Assembly: GCA_937928585.1 (NCBI GenBank)
Contig: CALEZK010000229.1
Location: 1-11,616, forward strand
DNA: 11,616 nt
Direction: 5' to 3'
DNA from: an uncultured bacterium
Lineage (GTDB): Bacteria; Hydrogenedentota; Hydrogenedentia; Hydrogenedentales; SLHB01
This document shows positions 1-7,258 of this stretch, in pieces (the stretch's first letter is position 1; the number at the start of each line of letters is the position of its first letter). Made by a program: the position numbers and the translations under genes. Under the pieces are notes generated by a model, which was given only the letters and a program-made list of their open reading frames with translations, had not been told where the DNA came from and made no database searches.

Positions 1-149
1 CCGCACACAATCAGGTCGTGACCTTCCCGGGCGAATTCCGCGGCCAGCGCGCGCGCGATAGCGGAAGTCACTCCCAGCACGACGACAGCGCCGGGCCCGC
101 TGGTTACCGCGGCGGCGGTAGTTAGTACGACGCTGGACGTTGCGCTCAC
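1..149 (-). CDS. Short-chain dehydrogenase/reductase, DprE2-like (N-terminal part only)
   Basis: This is the first 49 codons of a gene that runs off the left edge. The start is a GTG at 149-147 that overlaps the TGA of the upstream DprE1-like gene (GTGA, 4 bp). A good ribosome site, AAGGAG, lies at 165-160 on the minus strand, 10 nt before the GTG. After about 20 residues the translation reads VVVLGVTSAIARALAAEFA, a beta strand followed by a glycine-containing turn and helix. This is the start of a Rossmann nucleotide-binding fold, and the TSAIA form resembles DprE2-type SDR enzymes. In mycobacteria DprE2 reduces the 2-keto sugar made by DprE1, using NAD(P)H. Overlap with a DprE1 homologue strongly supports the same pairing here. 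The catalytic Tyr-Lys motif is outside the window, so activity cannot be judged, and another SDR subfamily is possible. Confidence 0.72.
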   Translation of the reverse strand, partial: MSATSSVVLTTAAAVTSGPGAVVVLGVTSAIARALAAEFAREGHDLIVC

Positions 150-1516
150 GGTTCAGGAGCTCCTTCCACGATGCCGCAGCGCCGTGCAAGGCGCGATGAA
201 AGTTTGCCGTCCGGGTCGAGGCGATTCTTCACGGCCTGAAACTCTTTTAGTCGTGGATACATCGCCGCGAATGCGTCCGCGCGCGTGCACGCATCTTTTG
301 CCATATACAATCGGCCGCCGTTCTTCACCACGATAGCGTCGCATTCATGGAGAAATCCTTCGATTCCGCGCCCGATAGGCAGGTCGAGGGTCAAGGTCCA
401 GCCGTCGATCGGATGCGACAACATGCCCTGGCTCGGTTGGCCCATCCGCTTTAGCACTGCAAGAAATGATGCCCTGCCGGACACACTCAGTTTCTCCAGC
501 AGGGACCGCAATCCCTCTGTGGCGTTCGTCGGAAACGTTGCCTGGTACTGCGTGAAGCCCTTTTTGCCATAAATGCGATTCCAGTGGTGGATCGCGTCGA
601 GCGGATAGAAGTATGTGTTGTAATCGACTACCTGGCCTTCTTTTGTCCGGTGTTTCGCGTAGAACACTTTGTTGAAAAGTCCGATACTCAGTGGATTCAA
701 GACGAACCCTGGAAAATCGAAAGGAACGCCAGGCTGGAATTTGCCCGGAATAGACAGCGCATCACCATAAGACGATGGCAGCGCGTTTGCCTCGATATGG
801 TCACCGGACATCAATACGGATCTGCCTAGCGACTTGCCCTTTGCGAGGCAATCGACCCACGCTACGGAATACTTGTATCGCGCGTCCGTTTCGCGAATTG
901 CCGCGAGCACAGCGTCGAAGTTTTCGCAGCGGCGGTAGTCTACGCGAATATAGGCACTCGTAACGTGGATCAGCCGGATTTTTGCAGTGAGTATGAAACC
1001 GGTCAGCCCCGCTCCGCCGACGGTGGCCCAAAAGACTTCCGAGTTTTCCGTTGGACTGCACGTGAGCAGCATGCCCGTGGGCGTGAGCAATGTGAATTGA
1101 AGAACATGCTGGCCGAAGGAACCGTCGACATGATGGTTCTTGCCGTGAACATCGTGCGCGATTGCGCCGCCTACGGTGACGAACTTCGTGCCGGGCGTTA
1201 CGGGAAGAAACCAGCCGCGCGGCACAAACACATCGAGAATTTCGGCAAGACTGACACCGGCTTCACACTCGAGCACGCCGCAGGCATCGTCGAACGACAG
1301 CATGCGATTCAATCGCGTTGTCGAAATGACACCGCCACCGGGATTCACGGCGACATCGCCATAGCTGCGACCGAGTCCGCGCGCGATATAGGTCGTCTGG
1401 CCGCCATTGCAGAGGACATCCAGGATGCCGCGCCGCTTCTCCGGGCGGAACACGGCGCATTCCGCGCGCGGCCACCCGCCCCATCCGGCGATTCGTTGTG
1501 TGTTGTACCCCGGCAC
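146..1516 (-). CDS. dprE1: DprE1-like FAD-binding oxidoreductase (decaprenylphospho-ribose 2-oxidase family)
   Basis: This is a 456-residue flavoprotein close in length to mycobacterial DprE1 (about 461). DprE1 oxidises C2 of decaprenyl-phospho-ribofuranose to the keto form that DprE2 then reduces. The N-terminal FAD domain shows ARGLGRSYGD (45-54), the TPGTKFVTVGGAIAHDVHGKNHH block (starting near 107), and FWATVGGAGLTG (162-173). The C-terminal part shows FYPLD (303-307), GFTQYQ (320-325), YMAKD (404-408) and a closing LSSRLARR (439-446). By memory alignment to M. tuberculosis DprE1, His124 matches His132, Lys356 matches Lys367 and Lys407 matches Lys418. The benzothiazinone-target Cys387 is Thr376 and Asn385 is Thr374. 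The start is GTG, because an in-frame TGA lies two codons upstream; its ribosome site is weak. The gene follows modC by 98 bp and overlaps the SDR gene by 4 bp. The true polyprenyl-sugar substrate is unknown; a D-arabinono-lactone oxidase relative is the less likely alternative. Confidence 0.88.
   Translation of the reverse strand: MPGYNTQRIAGWGGWPRAECAVFRPEKRRGILDVLCNGGQTTYIARGLGRSYGDVAVNPGGGVISTTRLNRMLSFDDACGVLECEAGVSLAEILDVFVPRGWFLPVTPGTKFVTVGGAIAHDVHGKNHHVDGSFGQHVLQFTLLTPTGMLLTCSPTENSEVFWATVGGAGLTGFILTAKIRLIHVTSAYIRVDYRRCENFDAVLAAIRETDARYKYSVAWVDCLAKGKSLGRSVLMSGDHIEANALPSSYGDALSIPGKFQPGVPFDFPGFVLNPLSIGLFNKVFYAKHRTKEGQVVDYNTYFYPLDAIHHWNRIYGKKGFTQYQATFPTNATEGLRSLLEKLSVSGRASFLAVLKRMGQPSQGMLSHPIDGWTLTLDLPIGRGIEGFLHECDAIVVKNGGRLYMAKDACTRADAFAAMYPRLKEFQAVKNRLDPDGKLSSRLARRCGIVEGAPEP
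160..165 (-). promoter_or_regulatory. Ribosome binding site of the SDR gene, inside the dprE1-like gene
   Basis: AAGGAG on the minus strand lies 10 nt upstream of the GTG at 149, within the last codons of the DprE1-like gene. It supports the GTG as the true start of the SDR gene, with translation coupled through the GTGA overlap. Confidence 0.55.
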
Positions 1517-1614
1517 TGTTCAACCCCGATCTGCGCCCATGGCGCCTATCGTAATCGGTGGCGAGGGTCGCAATCGAGTGGGAATTGCGGTTGCCGAGCG
1601 GAATGGCGCGTTTA

Positions 1615-2706
1615 TCATCGAACGATGCTGACGCCTTTCACGCGCGCGAAGACCGTCATGCCGATTTCAAGGGCCATCTGGTCCCACGAGCGCCGGGTGA
1701 TTAGCGACAGCAATGGTGCAGCTTCAGGCGCTTGCACGGGGACGAGCGCGACAATGACGTTACCGGGCGGGCGCGCCGTATGCGATGCGATGCGCACCTG
1801 GAACTGATTCACGATACTGCTCTGCGCTTCGACAGCCTTACCGATGCTCACGTCGCGCGCGGCAATTTGGATGCGGACGTTTTCTCCCGAAACCGCGGAT
1901 ACTTCTCCGGCCCACATGGGGCCGAACACCGTCTGCAACTCTGTCAGATGGTAGGGTGCGTCGTGACGGGCCACCGTCGCGTCAAGCACGGCAAATGCGT
2001 CTTCATGCACGGCCCCCGACTCGGTATAGACGCGCGGCAACAGCGACTGCAAGGGGCCGCATTCCGTGACGTGTCCACCACGCAACACGAGCAATGTATC
2101 CGCCAGGCGCGCAATCTCTCTCAGCGAATGGCTCACCAACAAAAGCGGGATTGAAAGATCCCGATGCAATCCTTCGAGGTACGGCATTAGCTCCGCGCGG
2201 CTCGGTTCGTCTAGTGATGCGAGCGGTTCATCCATCAACAGCAACTTGGGACTCGCCAACAACGCGCGGGCGATTGCTACGCGCTGCCGTTCGCCGCCGG
2301 AAAGCCCTGTCGGCATGCGATCCAGCATTGCGCCGATTCCAGTCCATGCGATTGCTTGATCCATCGAGATCGCGCGCTGCGCCGCGGGGATGCGCTTGAA
2401 CCCGAACAGGATGTTCTCACGCACCGAGAGGTGAGGAAAAAGGCTTGCCTCTTGAAACACGTAGCCCAGGCTGCGTTGATGCACCGGCATAAACACGCGC
2501 CGCGATTCGTCCTGCCATGTTTCGTCGCCAACAGTAAGCGTCGCAATGCGCGCGCGCGTCAGACCGGCGATACACCGCAGGAGCGTACTTTTGCCGGCGC
2601 CACTTGGACCGAAGATGCCTGTTACACCGCGATTGGGAATAGTGAACTCAGCGTCGAGCGTGAACGCGCCCGACGTGTGCTTGAAGCTGCCGTGAATTTT
2701 GCTCAT
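1615..2706 (-). CDS. modC: Molybdate ABC transporter, ATP-binding protein ModC
   Basis: This 363-residue protein is the ATPase that drives molybdate import on the cytoplasmic face of the inner membrane. The motifs are complete: Walker A GPSGAGKST (33-41), Q-loop Gln85 in VFQEASLFPHLSV, ABC signature LSGGERQRV (135-143), Walker B LLLMDEP (155-161) followed by the D-loop ASLD, and the switch His193 in VSHS. After about residue 240 the tail resembles the TOBE/MOP oxyanion-binding region typical of ModC, with two repeats, the first around SGENVRIQIAARDVSIG (273-289) and the second ending in MTVFARVKGVSIVR (350-363). Length and domain order match ModC of Proteobacteria. The ATG overlaps the TGA of modB (ATGA), so translation is probably coupled; no strong ribosome site precedes it. 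Related sulfate or Fe3+ ATPases share the nucleotide-binding domain, but the MOP tail and the modAB neighbours argue for molybdate (or tungstate). Confidence 0.95.
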   Translation of the reverse strand: MSKIHGSFKHTSGAFTLDAEFTIPNRGVTGIFGPSGAGKSTLLRCIAGLTRARIATLTVGDETWQDESRRVFMPVHQRSLGYVFQEASLFPHLSVRENILFGFKRIPAAQRAISMDQAIAWTGIGAMLDRMPTGLSGGERQRVAIARALLASPKLLLMDEPLASLDEPSRAELMPYLEGLHRDLSIPLLLVSHSLREIARLADTLLVLRGGHVTECGPLQSLLPRVYTESGAVHEDAFAVLDATVARHDAPYHLTELQTVFGPMWAGEVSAVSGENVRIQIAARDVSIGKAVEAQSSIVNQFQVRIASHTARPPGNVIVALVPVQAPEAAPLLSLITRRSWDQMALEIGMTVFARVKGVSIVR

Positions 2707-3380
2707 CTCGCAACAGTATCCGCGCGCCGGTTCATACTGTAGACAATAAGAAACACGACGAAGGAGAATGCGAACATGCCTGCCGACAAAATGTGGGCGT
2801 TTGGATAGTCAAGTGCTTCGACGGAATCGTAAATTGCGATTGAAACTACGCGTGTGCTGTCAGGAATGTTGCCGCCAATCATCAACACCACGCCGAATTC
2901 ACCCACGGTATGCGCGAACCCCAGCGTTGCGGCGGTGAGGAAGCCACGCCGCGCCATGGGCATCGCAACGGACCAGAACCGGTCCCATGCGTTTGCGCGA
3001 AGCGTTGCAGCCACTTCCAGGGGCCTGTCGCCTATTGCCATGAACGCGTTCTGGATGGGCTGCACGACGAATGGCAGCGAATAAAGGACTGAGCCAATCA
3101 CGAGGCCCGTGAATGAGAATACGAGACGTGGTCCGCCCCACGATTCCCATAGCCCGCCAATCGGCCCGTTTGGGCCAAGCAAGAACAGCAGATAGAAGCC
3201 AAGTACTGAGGGAGGAAGCACGAGTGGCATGGCCACGAACGCTTCAACCACGACACGCGCCCGATTCGTGGTGCGCGCGAGCCACCAGGCGAGTGGCGTG
3301 CCCAGAATTACAAGCGCGACAACACTCACCGTGGCGAGCTTGAGCGTTAGAAAGATGGGCGACCAGTCAAAGCTATCCAC
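2703..3380 (-). CDS. modB: Molybdate ABC transporter, permease ModB
   Basis: This 225-residue integral membrane protein forms the molybdate channel as a dimer. Hydrophobic segments lie near residues 10-35, 45-70, 86-108, 147-170 and 197-216, giving the five to six spans usual for ModB. The cytoplasmic EAA loop that contacts ModC is at 122-141 (EVAATLRANAWDRFWSVAMP); its usual central Gly is Arg128, a variation that I recall in other ModB proteins. MPLVLPPSVLGFYLL (51-65) and HTVGEFGVVLMIGGNIP (157-173) are typical ModB signatures. The start is GTG at 3380, because the frame has a TGA only a few codons upstream; the ribosome site is poor. The gene begins 12 bp after modA ends and overlaps modC by 4 bp, so the three genes form one transcription unit. 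Confidence 0.95.
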   Translation of the reverse strand: MDSFDWSPIFLTLKLATVSVVALVILGTPLAWWLARTTNRARVVVEAFVAMPLVLPPSVLGFYLLFLLGPNGPIGGLWESWGGPRLVFSFTGLVIGSVLYSLPFVVQPIQNAFMAIGDRPLEVAATLRANAWDRFWSVAMPMARRGFLTAATLGFAHTVGEFGVVLMIGGNIPDSTRVVSIAIYDSVEALDYPNAHILSAGMFAFSFVVFLIVYSMNRRADTVAR

Positions 3381-3392
3381 GATGTTGCGCCA

Positions 3393-4169
3393 TCATATTT
3401 TTGGAATCGAGTAGCCGGACGCAGCGATGATCTTCCGCGCTTCTTCGCTTTGGAGGAAAAGCAGATACGCCTTCGCTGCCGCGTTGTCTTTGCCGGCAGC
3501 AAGCAGGATTGCGTCCTGCTTCAGCGCGGGGTGCAGCGCTTCCGGCACGATCCAGAATTGATCCTTCGGGCGATCGACTACCTGCGAGTAGGCAACAAAA
3601 CCTGCCTCTGCGCCGCCACTTTCGACAAACTGCATTGTCTGTGCAATGTTTTCGCCGTAAACAATGTTGTCCTTGTACGTGTCCCAAATTTTAAGGTGTT
3701 CCATCGTCGCAACGGCGGCTGCGCCGTAGGGTGCGGATCTGGGATTTGCGACAGCCAGATGCTTAATCGCCGAAACGGAGAGGGCATCGGCGCCCTTTGC
3801 GATTCCAGAAATCCTGGGTGCGTACAAGGCGAGTCGGCCAACCGCATACGTAAACCGCGTGTCTTTCACGCCAATGTCACTGTTTTCCAGAAGTTCGGCG
3901 TGTTCTGCGTCAGCGGAGAGGAAGATGTCGTAGGGGCCACCGTTGGTAATTTGCGCGTAGAGCTTGCCTGTCGAGCCGGAGCTATTTTTGACATGGTGAC
4001 CGGTGGATTCCGAGAACTTCTTTGACAATGCTTCCTGAACCCCGGCGAAATTCGACGCAACAGCGACGCGCACAGTCCCCTGGCCCAGGGCGGGGTATGC
4101 TGCATGTATACAAAAGAGAATCGCGACTGCCACACGGTACACGGATAGTTTCTCCACGATGGGGCCCAT
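3393..4169 (-). CDS. modA: Molybdate ABC transporter, periplasmic binding protein ModA
   Basis: This is the extracytoplasmic molybdate-binding protein. With the ATG at 4169 it has 258 residues, including a Sec signal peptide with a hydrophobic core near residues 13-28 (VAVAILFCIHAAYPAL) and probable cleavage around ALGQG. The mature part shows VRVAVASNFAGVQEAL (33-48), SSGSTGKLYAQITNGGPYDI (63-82) and FLSADAEHAELL (83-94), the oxyanion-binding core typical of ModA. Near the C-terminus are VAYSQV and LLFLQSEEARKII. The start is uncertain. A GTG lies upstream at 4178. A downstream GTG at 4142 has GGAG 9 nt before it and would give a compact signal peptide beginning MYRVAVAIL; the ATG itself lacks a clear ribosome site. 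The gene leads modABC. I see no canonical ModE box upstream. Tungstate rather than molybdate specificity cannot be excluded. Confidence 0.93.
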   Translation of the reverse strand: MGPIVEKLSVYRVAVAILFCIHAAYPALGQGTVRVAVASNFAGVQEALSKKFSESTGHHVKNSSGSTGKLYAQITNGGPYDIFLSADAEHAELLENSDIGVKDTRFTYAVGRLALYAPRISGIAKGADALSVSAIKHLAVANPRSAPYGAAAVATMEHLKIWDTYKDNIVYGENIAQTMQFVESGGAEAGFVAYSQVVDRPKDQFWIVPEALHPALKQDAILLAAGKDNAAAKAYLLFLQSEEARKIIAASGYSIPKI

Positions 4170-4344
4170 TCTACACACGATTCAAGGATGGAACGAAGAC
4201 AGATTCGGATTGGCCGGGACGCTGAAAACTTGAGCAGTCAAAGCTGGTCCAACGCTTCAGCGCCGTCCGGCGCAAGATTGCGGCTTTACCGCTCCATATG
4301 TTGGCTGGTTTTGCGGTTGCCGTGATTGCGCGTTTCCAATCATG

Positions 4345-4350
4345 TATGAT
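4345..4350 (+). promoter_or_regulatory. Possible -10 element for the sucA operon
   Basis: TATGAT lies 52 bp before the sucA ATG and differs from TATAAT at one position. No clear -35 box is found 16-18 bp upstream, so this is weak evidence for a sigma-70 promoter or one that needs an activator. Confidence 0.22.
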
Positions 4351-4363
4351 ACTGCGGTAAGTG

Positions 4364-4376
4364 CGCGCCGGGCGCG
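4364..4376. repeat. 13-bp palindrome in the sucA leader
   Basis: CGCGCC and GGCGCG flank a single G. The palindrome lies between the possible -10 (4345-4350) and the sucA ribosome site (4394). It could be an operator half-site pair or simply chance in GC-rich DNA. Confidence 0.3.
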
Positions 4377-4393
4377 TTTCGCATGGTCCGAAC

Positions 4394-4398
4394 GAGGA
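4394..4398 (+). promoter_or_regulatory. sucA ribosome binding site
   Basis: GAGGA lies 4 nt before the ATG at 4403. It favours this ATG over the in-frame GTG at 4361, which has no ribosome site and would add 14 residues that I do not recognise from the family. Confidence 0.6.
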
Positions 4399-4402
4399 TT
4401 AT

Positions 4403-7189
4403 ATGGAATCGACACGAAGTGCGTTGGGCGGCGAAGCCGAGCCCAACAGTCTGAGCCTCGCCTTCGTCGAGGGATTGTACGACGACTACCTACGCGACCC
4501 CGCTTCCGTGGAGCAGGAGTGGCGCACGTATTTTCAGTCGCAGAACGGCGCGCGCGTCACGCCCGCTGCGTTTCACGAAGCACCCCTCCCGCAGGTGAGG
4601 ACCGCGCCGGTCGAGTCCGGCGCCATGCAGCACCACGTCGATGTGCTGATCCGGAACTACCGGGTGCTGGGGCACAAGATCGCGCGCATCGACCCGCTGA
4701 ACATGCCGCGTCCGCGCCAGCCGGAGCTGGATCCCGCGTACCATGGGTTTGTCGCGGAGGACATGGACTTAACCTTCAACGCAGGCACCTTGTCGCCGAC
4801 GGGCGAACATTTGCCGTTGCGCACCATCATTCAGCGACTTCGCAGCACCTATTGCCGGTCAATCGGCGTGCAGTTCATGCACATTGACGATCTTTCGATT
4901 CGCGATTGGCTTTGCCAGCGCATTGAAGGTACCGCGAACCGCATGCAACTGAGCCGCGAACAGCAGCTTCGCATCCTTACGCGGCTGACCGACGCGGTCA
5001 TGTTTGAAGAATTCATTCAAAAGAAATTCATCGGTGCGAAGCGTTTCTCGCTGGAGGGCGGCGAGAGCTTAATTCCTTTGCTCGAATTGGCGATTGAGAA
5101 AGCCGGCGAACAGAAAGTCGACGAGATTGTCATGGGCATGGCGCACCGCGGTCGCCTCAACGTACTTGCGAACATCATGGGCAAAAGCCCGCGCCAGATT
5201 TTTCGGGAGTTCGAAGACAAAGATTCAAGCCTTATTGGCGACGTCAAGTACCATCTGGGCCATCACACCGAGTGGGTGACTCACTCGGGGCACAAGATTC
5301 ATCTTGCGCTGGCGTTTAATCCCAGCCACCTGGAATTCGTTAATCCGGTCGTGCTTGGCCGCACGCGGGCCCAGCAGGATCGGATTAACGACATTGAACG
5401 ACGCAAGAGCATGGCCCTGCTGATTCACGGCGACGCGGCGTTTGCAGGCGAAGGGATCATCCAGGAAACGCTCAATCTTTCGGAGCTCGAGGGCTACACT
5501 ACCGGCGGCACGCTCCACATCATTCTGAATAATCAGATCGGTTTTACAACGAATCCTTCGGAAGGCCGGTCCAGCGTCTACGCCACGGATGTTGCGAAGA
5601 TGCTGCAGAGCCCGATATTTCACGTCAATGGGGAAGATCCTGAAGCCGTTGCGCAGACCATTGAAGTTGCGATGGACTACCGCCGTACGTTCCGGCGCGA
5701 TGTCGTGGTGGACATGTATTGCTATCGTCGTCGTGGCCACAACGAAGGCGACGAGCCGGCCTTCACGCAGCCCGTGCTGTACCGTCATATTGAAAAGCGG
5801 CAGCCCGTTCGCGAGGCCTATCTTGAACATATGTTGAAGTTCGGTTCTATCACGCGCGACGAGGCGGAAGAGATTGCGGTCCGTCGCCGCGAGATTCTGG
5901 AAGCGGAATTGTCTGTTGCTCGCAGCAACGAACAGTTGCGGCCCAGCAGCGCGCTTCGGGGAATTTGGTCAAACTATCAGGGTGGGCCCGACCGCGATGT
6001 GCCCGATGCGGACACTGGCGTTGACAAGGAGCTGTTGAGCAAATTGCTCGATACGCAGTCACGCGTGCCCGAGAAGTTCCATCCGCATCCGAAGATAGTG
6101 CGCATTCTCGAACAGCGCGCTGCCATGGCGCGGGGCGAAGCCCCGCTTGATTGGTCCGCAGCCGAAACCCTTGCGTATGCCAGCTTGTTGAACGATGGGA
6201 CCCGCATACGCATTTCGGGACAAGACAGTGAGCGCGGAACATTCAGTCATCGACATGCCGTGTTGCACGACATTGAAGACGGAGATCTTTACGTACCCTT
6301 GCGCCATATATCGCCGAAGCAGGCGGCGTTCGAGATTTACAACAGCCCCTTGTGCGAGGCCGGCGTGGTGGGTTTTGAATATGGCTACAGCATTGCGTGT
6401 CCGGACGGCCTTACCATTTGGGAAGCGCAGTTCGGCGACTTTTTCAATGTCGCCCAGGTCATCGTCGATCAGTTTATTTCCAGTGCCGAAGACAAGTGGC
6501 GCAGCCTGTCCGGTCTCGTCATGCTGCTTCCGCACGGGTATGAAGGGATGGGGCCGGAGCATTCGAGCGCGCGCATCGAGCGCATGTTTTCATTGACCGC
6601 GGAAGACAACATGCAGGTGGTCTATCCCACGACGCCTGCGCAGATTTACCATGTGCTTCGCCGGCAGATTGTGCGCCCCTGGCGCAAGCCGCTCATCGTG
6701 CTCACGCCGAAGAGCCTCCTGCGTCACCCAAAGTGTGTGTCGTCGCTTGATGATCTCGCCGCTGGCCGGTTTCGCCGGATCCTTCCCGACGAGAAGGGAA
6801 TTGTCGGTAAGGTCGAACGCGTTCTCCTGTGTACGGGAAAGATCTATTACGAGTTGCTGGAGGAACGCGAGAAACTTGGGCGCGACGATGTTGCCATCGT
6901 TCGCGTCGAGCAGTTATATCCGCTGCAGCCGGAAGATCTTCATGAAGTGCTCAAGCACTATGCAGATAACACGCCGGTTGTCTGGGTGCAGGAAGAACCG
7001 GAGAACATGGGCGCGTGGCGCCGAATGCGCGGCAAGTTCGGATACATTCTGGAGGCGCGTCTGCCATTCTTCGGCGTGTACCGCGTTGCCTCCGCGAGTC
7101 CCGCGACGGGGTCTCCCGCGTGGCACAAGAAAGAGCAGCGCGAAATTATCGATCAAGCATTTGGCCCGATTTTCGGGTTTTCCAAGTAG
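4403..7189 (+). CDS. sucA: 2-oxoglutarate dehydrogenase E1 component (SucA)
   Basis: This 928-residue thiamine-diphosphate enzyme decarboxylates 2-oxoglutarate in the TCA cycle and transfers the succinyl group to the lipoyl arm of E2. The length matches E. coli SucA (933). Visible blocks are the N-terminal E2-binding segment FVEGLYDDYLRDP (21-33), the linker RNYRVLGHKIARIDPLNM (84-101), MAHRGRLNVLANIMGK (246-261), FNPSHLEFVNPVVLGR (305-320), the cofactor motif HGDAAFAGEGIIQETLN (342-358) with NNQIGFTTNP (376-385), and YRRRGHNEGDEPAFTQP (441-457). The pyrimidine-binding half carries GVVGFEYGYS (654-663), WEAQFGDF (673-680) and LLPHGYEGMGPEHSSAR (708-724). All key blocks are intact. It leads the sucA-sucB-lspA-lpd operon, with sucB 69 bp downstream. 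Branched-chain or pyruvate E1 is unlikely, because those families lack this N-terminal architecture. Confidence 0.97.
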   Translation: MESTRSALGGEAEPNSLSLAFVEGLYDDYLRDPASVEQEWRTYFQSQNGARVTPAAFHEAPLPQVRTAPVESGAMQHHVDVLIRNYRVLGHKIARIDPLNMPRPRQPELDPAYHGFVAEDMDLTFNAGTLSPTGEHLPLRTIIQRLRSTYCRSIGVQFMHIDDLSIRDWLCQRIEGTANRMQLSREQQLRILTRLTDAVMFEEFIQKKFIGAKRFSLEGGESLIPLLELAIEKAGEQKVDEIVMGMAHRGRLNVLANIMGKSPRQIFREFEDKDSSLIGDVKYHLGHHTEWVTHSGHKIHLALAFNPSHLEFVNPVVLGRTRAQQDRINDIERRKSMALLIHGDAAFAGEGIIQETLNLSELEGYTTGGTLHIILNNQIGFTTNPSEGRSSVYATDVAKMLQSPIFHVNGEDPEAVAQTIEVAMDYRRTFRRDVVVDMYCYRRRGHNEGDEPAFTQPVLYRHIEKRQPVREAYLEHMLKFGSITRDEAEEIAVRRREILEAELSVARSNEQLRPSSALRGIWSNYQGGPDRDVPDADTGVDKELLSKLLDTQSRVPEKFHPHPKIVRILEQRAAMARGEAPLDWSAAETLAYASLLNDGTRIRISGQDSERGTFSHRHAVLHDIEDGDLYVPLRHISPKQAAFEIYNSPLCEAGVVGFEYGYSIACPDGLTIWEAQFGDFFNVAQVIVDQFISSAEDKWRSLSGLVMLLPHGYEGMGPEHSSARIERMFSLTAEDNMQVVYPTTPAQIYHVLRRQIVRPWRKPLIVLTPKSLLRHPKCVSSLDDLAAGRFRRILPDEKGIVGKVERVLLCTGKIYYELLEEREKLGRDDVAIVRVEQLYPLQPEDLHEVLKHYADNTPVVWVQEEPENMGAWRRMRGKFGYILEARLPFFGVYRVASASPATGSPAWHKKEQREIIDQAFGPIFGFSK
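7165..7181 (+). terminator. Small terminator-like hairpin in the last codons of sucA
   Basis: CCCGA (7165-7169) and TCGGG (7173-7177) form a 5-bp stem with a TTT loop, followed directly by TTTT (7178-7181). The stem is short, so termination would be partial at best, and the sequence also codes for the SucA C-terminus. Confidence 0.3.
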
Positions 7190-7217
7190 CCGGAACGCTC
7201 CCGTATCGGAGTTCCGG
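7190..7217 (+). other. Intercistronic hairpin immediately after the sucA stop codon
   Basis: CCGGAA (7190-7195) pairs with TTCCGG (7212-7217). Inside, CTCC (7198-7201) pairs with GGAG (7208-7211), with a 2-nt bulge on the left arm. The hairpin begins on the base after the TAG and has no T-run after it. It therefore looks more like an mRNA processing or stabilising element, or an attenuator, than a full terminator. Confidence 0.45.
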
Positions 7218-7258
7218 ATCAACGTAAAGCAATACGATATCGCATTGGAGCTGAATCG

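Larger units (their letters stand above)
4170..4402. other. Divergent intergenic region between modA and sucA
   Basis: This 233-bp region must hold the promoters for both the leftward mod block and the rightward suc operon. I see no convincing ORF, no RNA gene and no canonical molybdate-responsive ModE palindrome. Two short GC-rich inverted repeats stand out: GCGCC-GTCC-GGCGC at 4260-4273 and CGCGCC-G-GGCGCG at 4364-4376. A TATGAT hexamer at 4345-4350 is the best -10 candidate on the plus strand, but no good -35 stands at the right distance. On the minus strand TTGACT near 4240 could be a -35, but no matching -10 is visible. Confidence 0.5.

Noticed and set aside
1530..1550. Short hairpin GCGCC-CAT-GGCGC between modC and dprE1 as a terminator
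   Set aside because: The arms are only 5 bp and no T-run follows on either strand.
965..1807. 280-codon plus-strand ORF antisense to the DprE1-like gene and the end of modC
   Set aside because: It crosses two real minus-strand genes and their intergenic gap, and its translation has low complexity and no recognisable motif. It is an open frame created by GC-biased codons.
4361..4402. Upstream GTG start that would add 14 residues to SucA
   Set aside because: It has no ribosome site, whereas the ATG at 4403 has GAGGA 4 nt upstream and gives the family's usual length.
4170..4402. ModE-binding palindrome or molybdenum-cofactor riboswitch upstream of modA
   Set aside because: I found no TATA-rich ModE-type inverted repeat and no extended structured leader; the space between modA and the divergent gene is short.
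5225..5830. 201-codon minus-strand ORF inside sucA
   Set aside because: It lies fully within intact sucA and has no motif or ribosome site that I can support.
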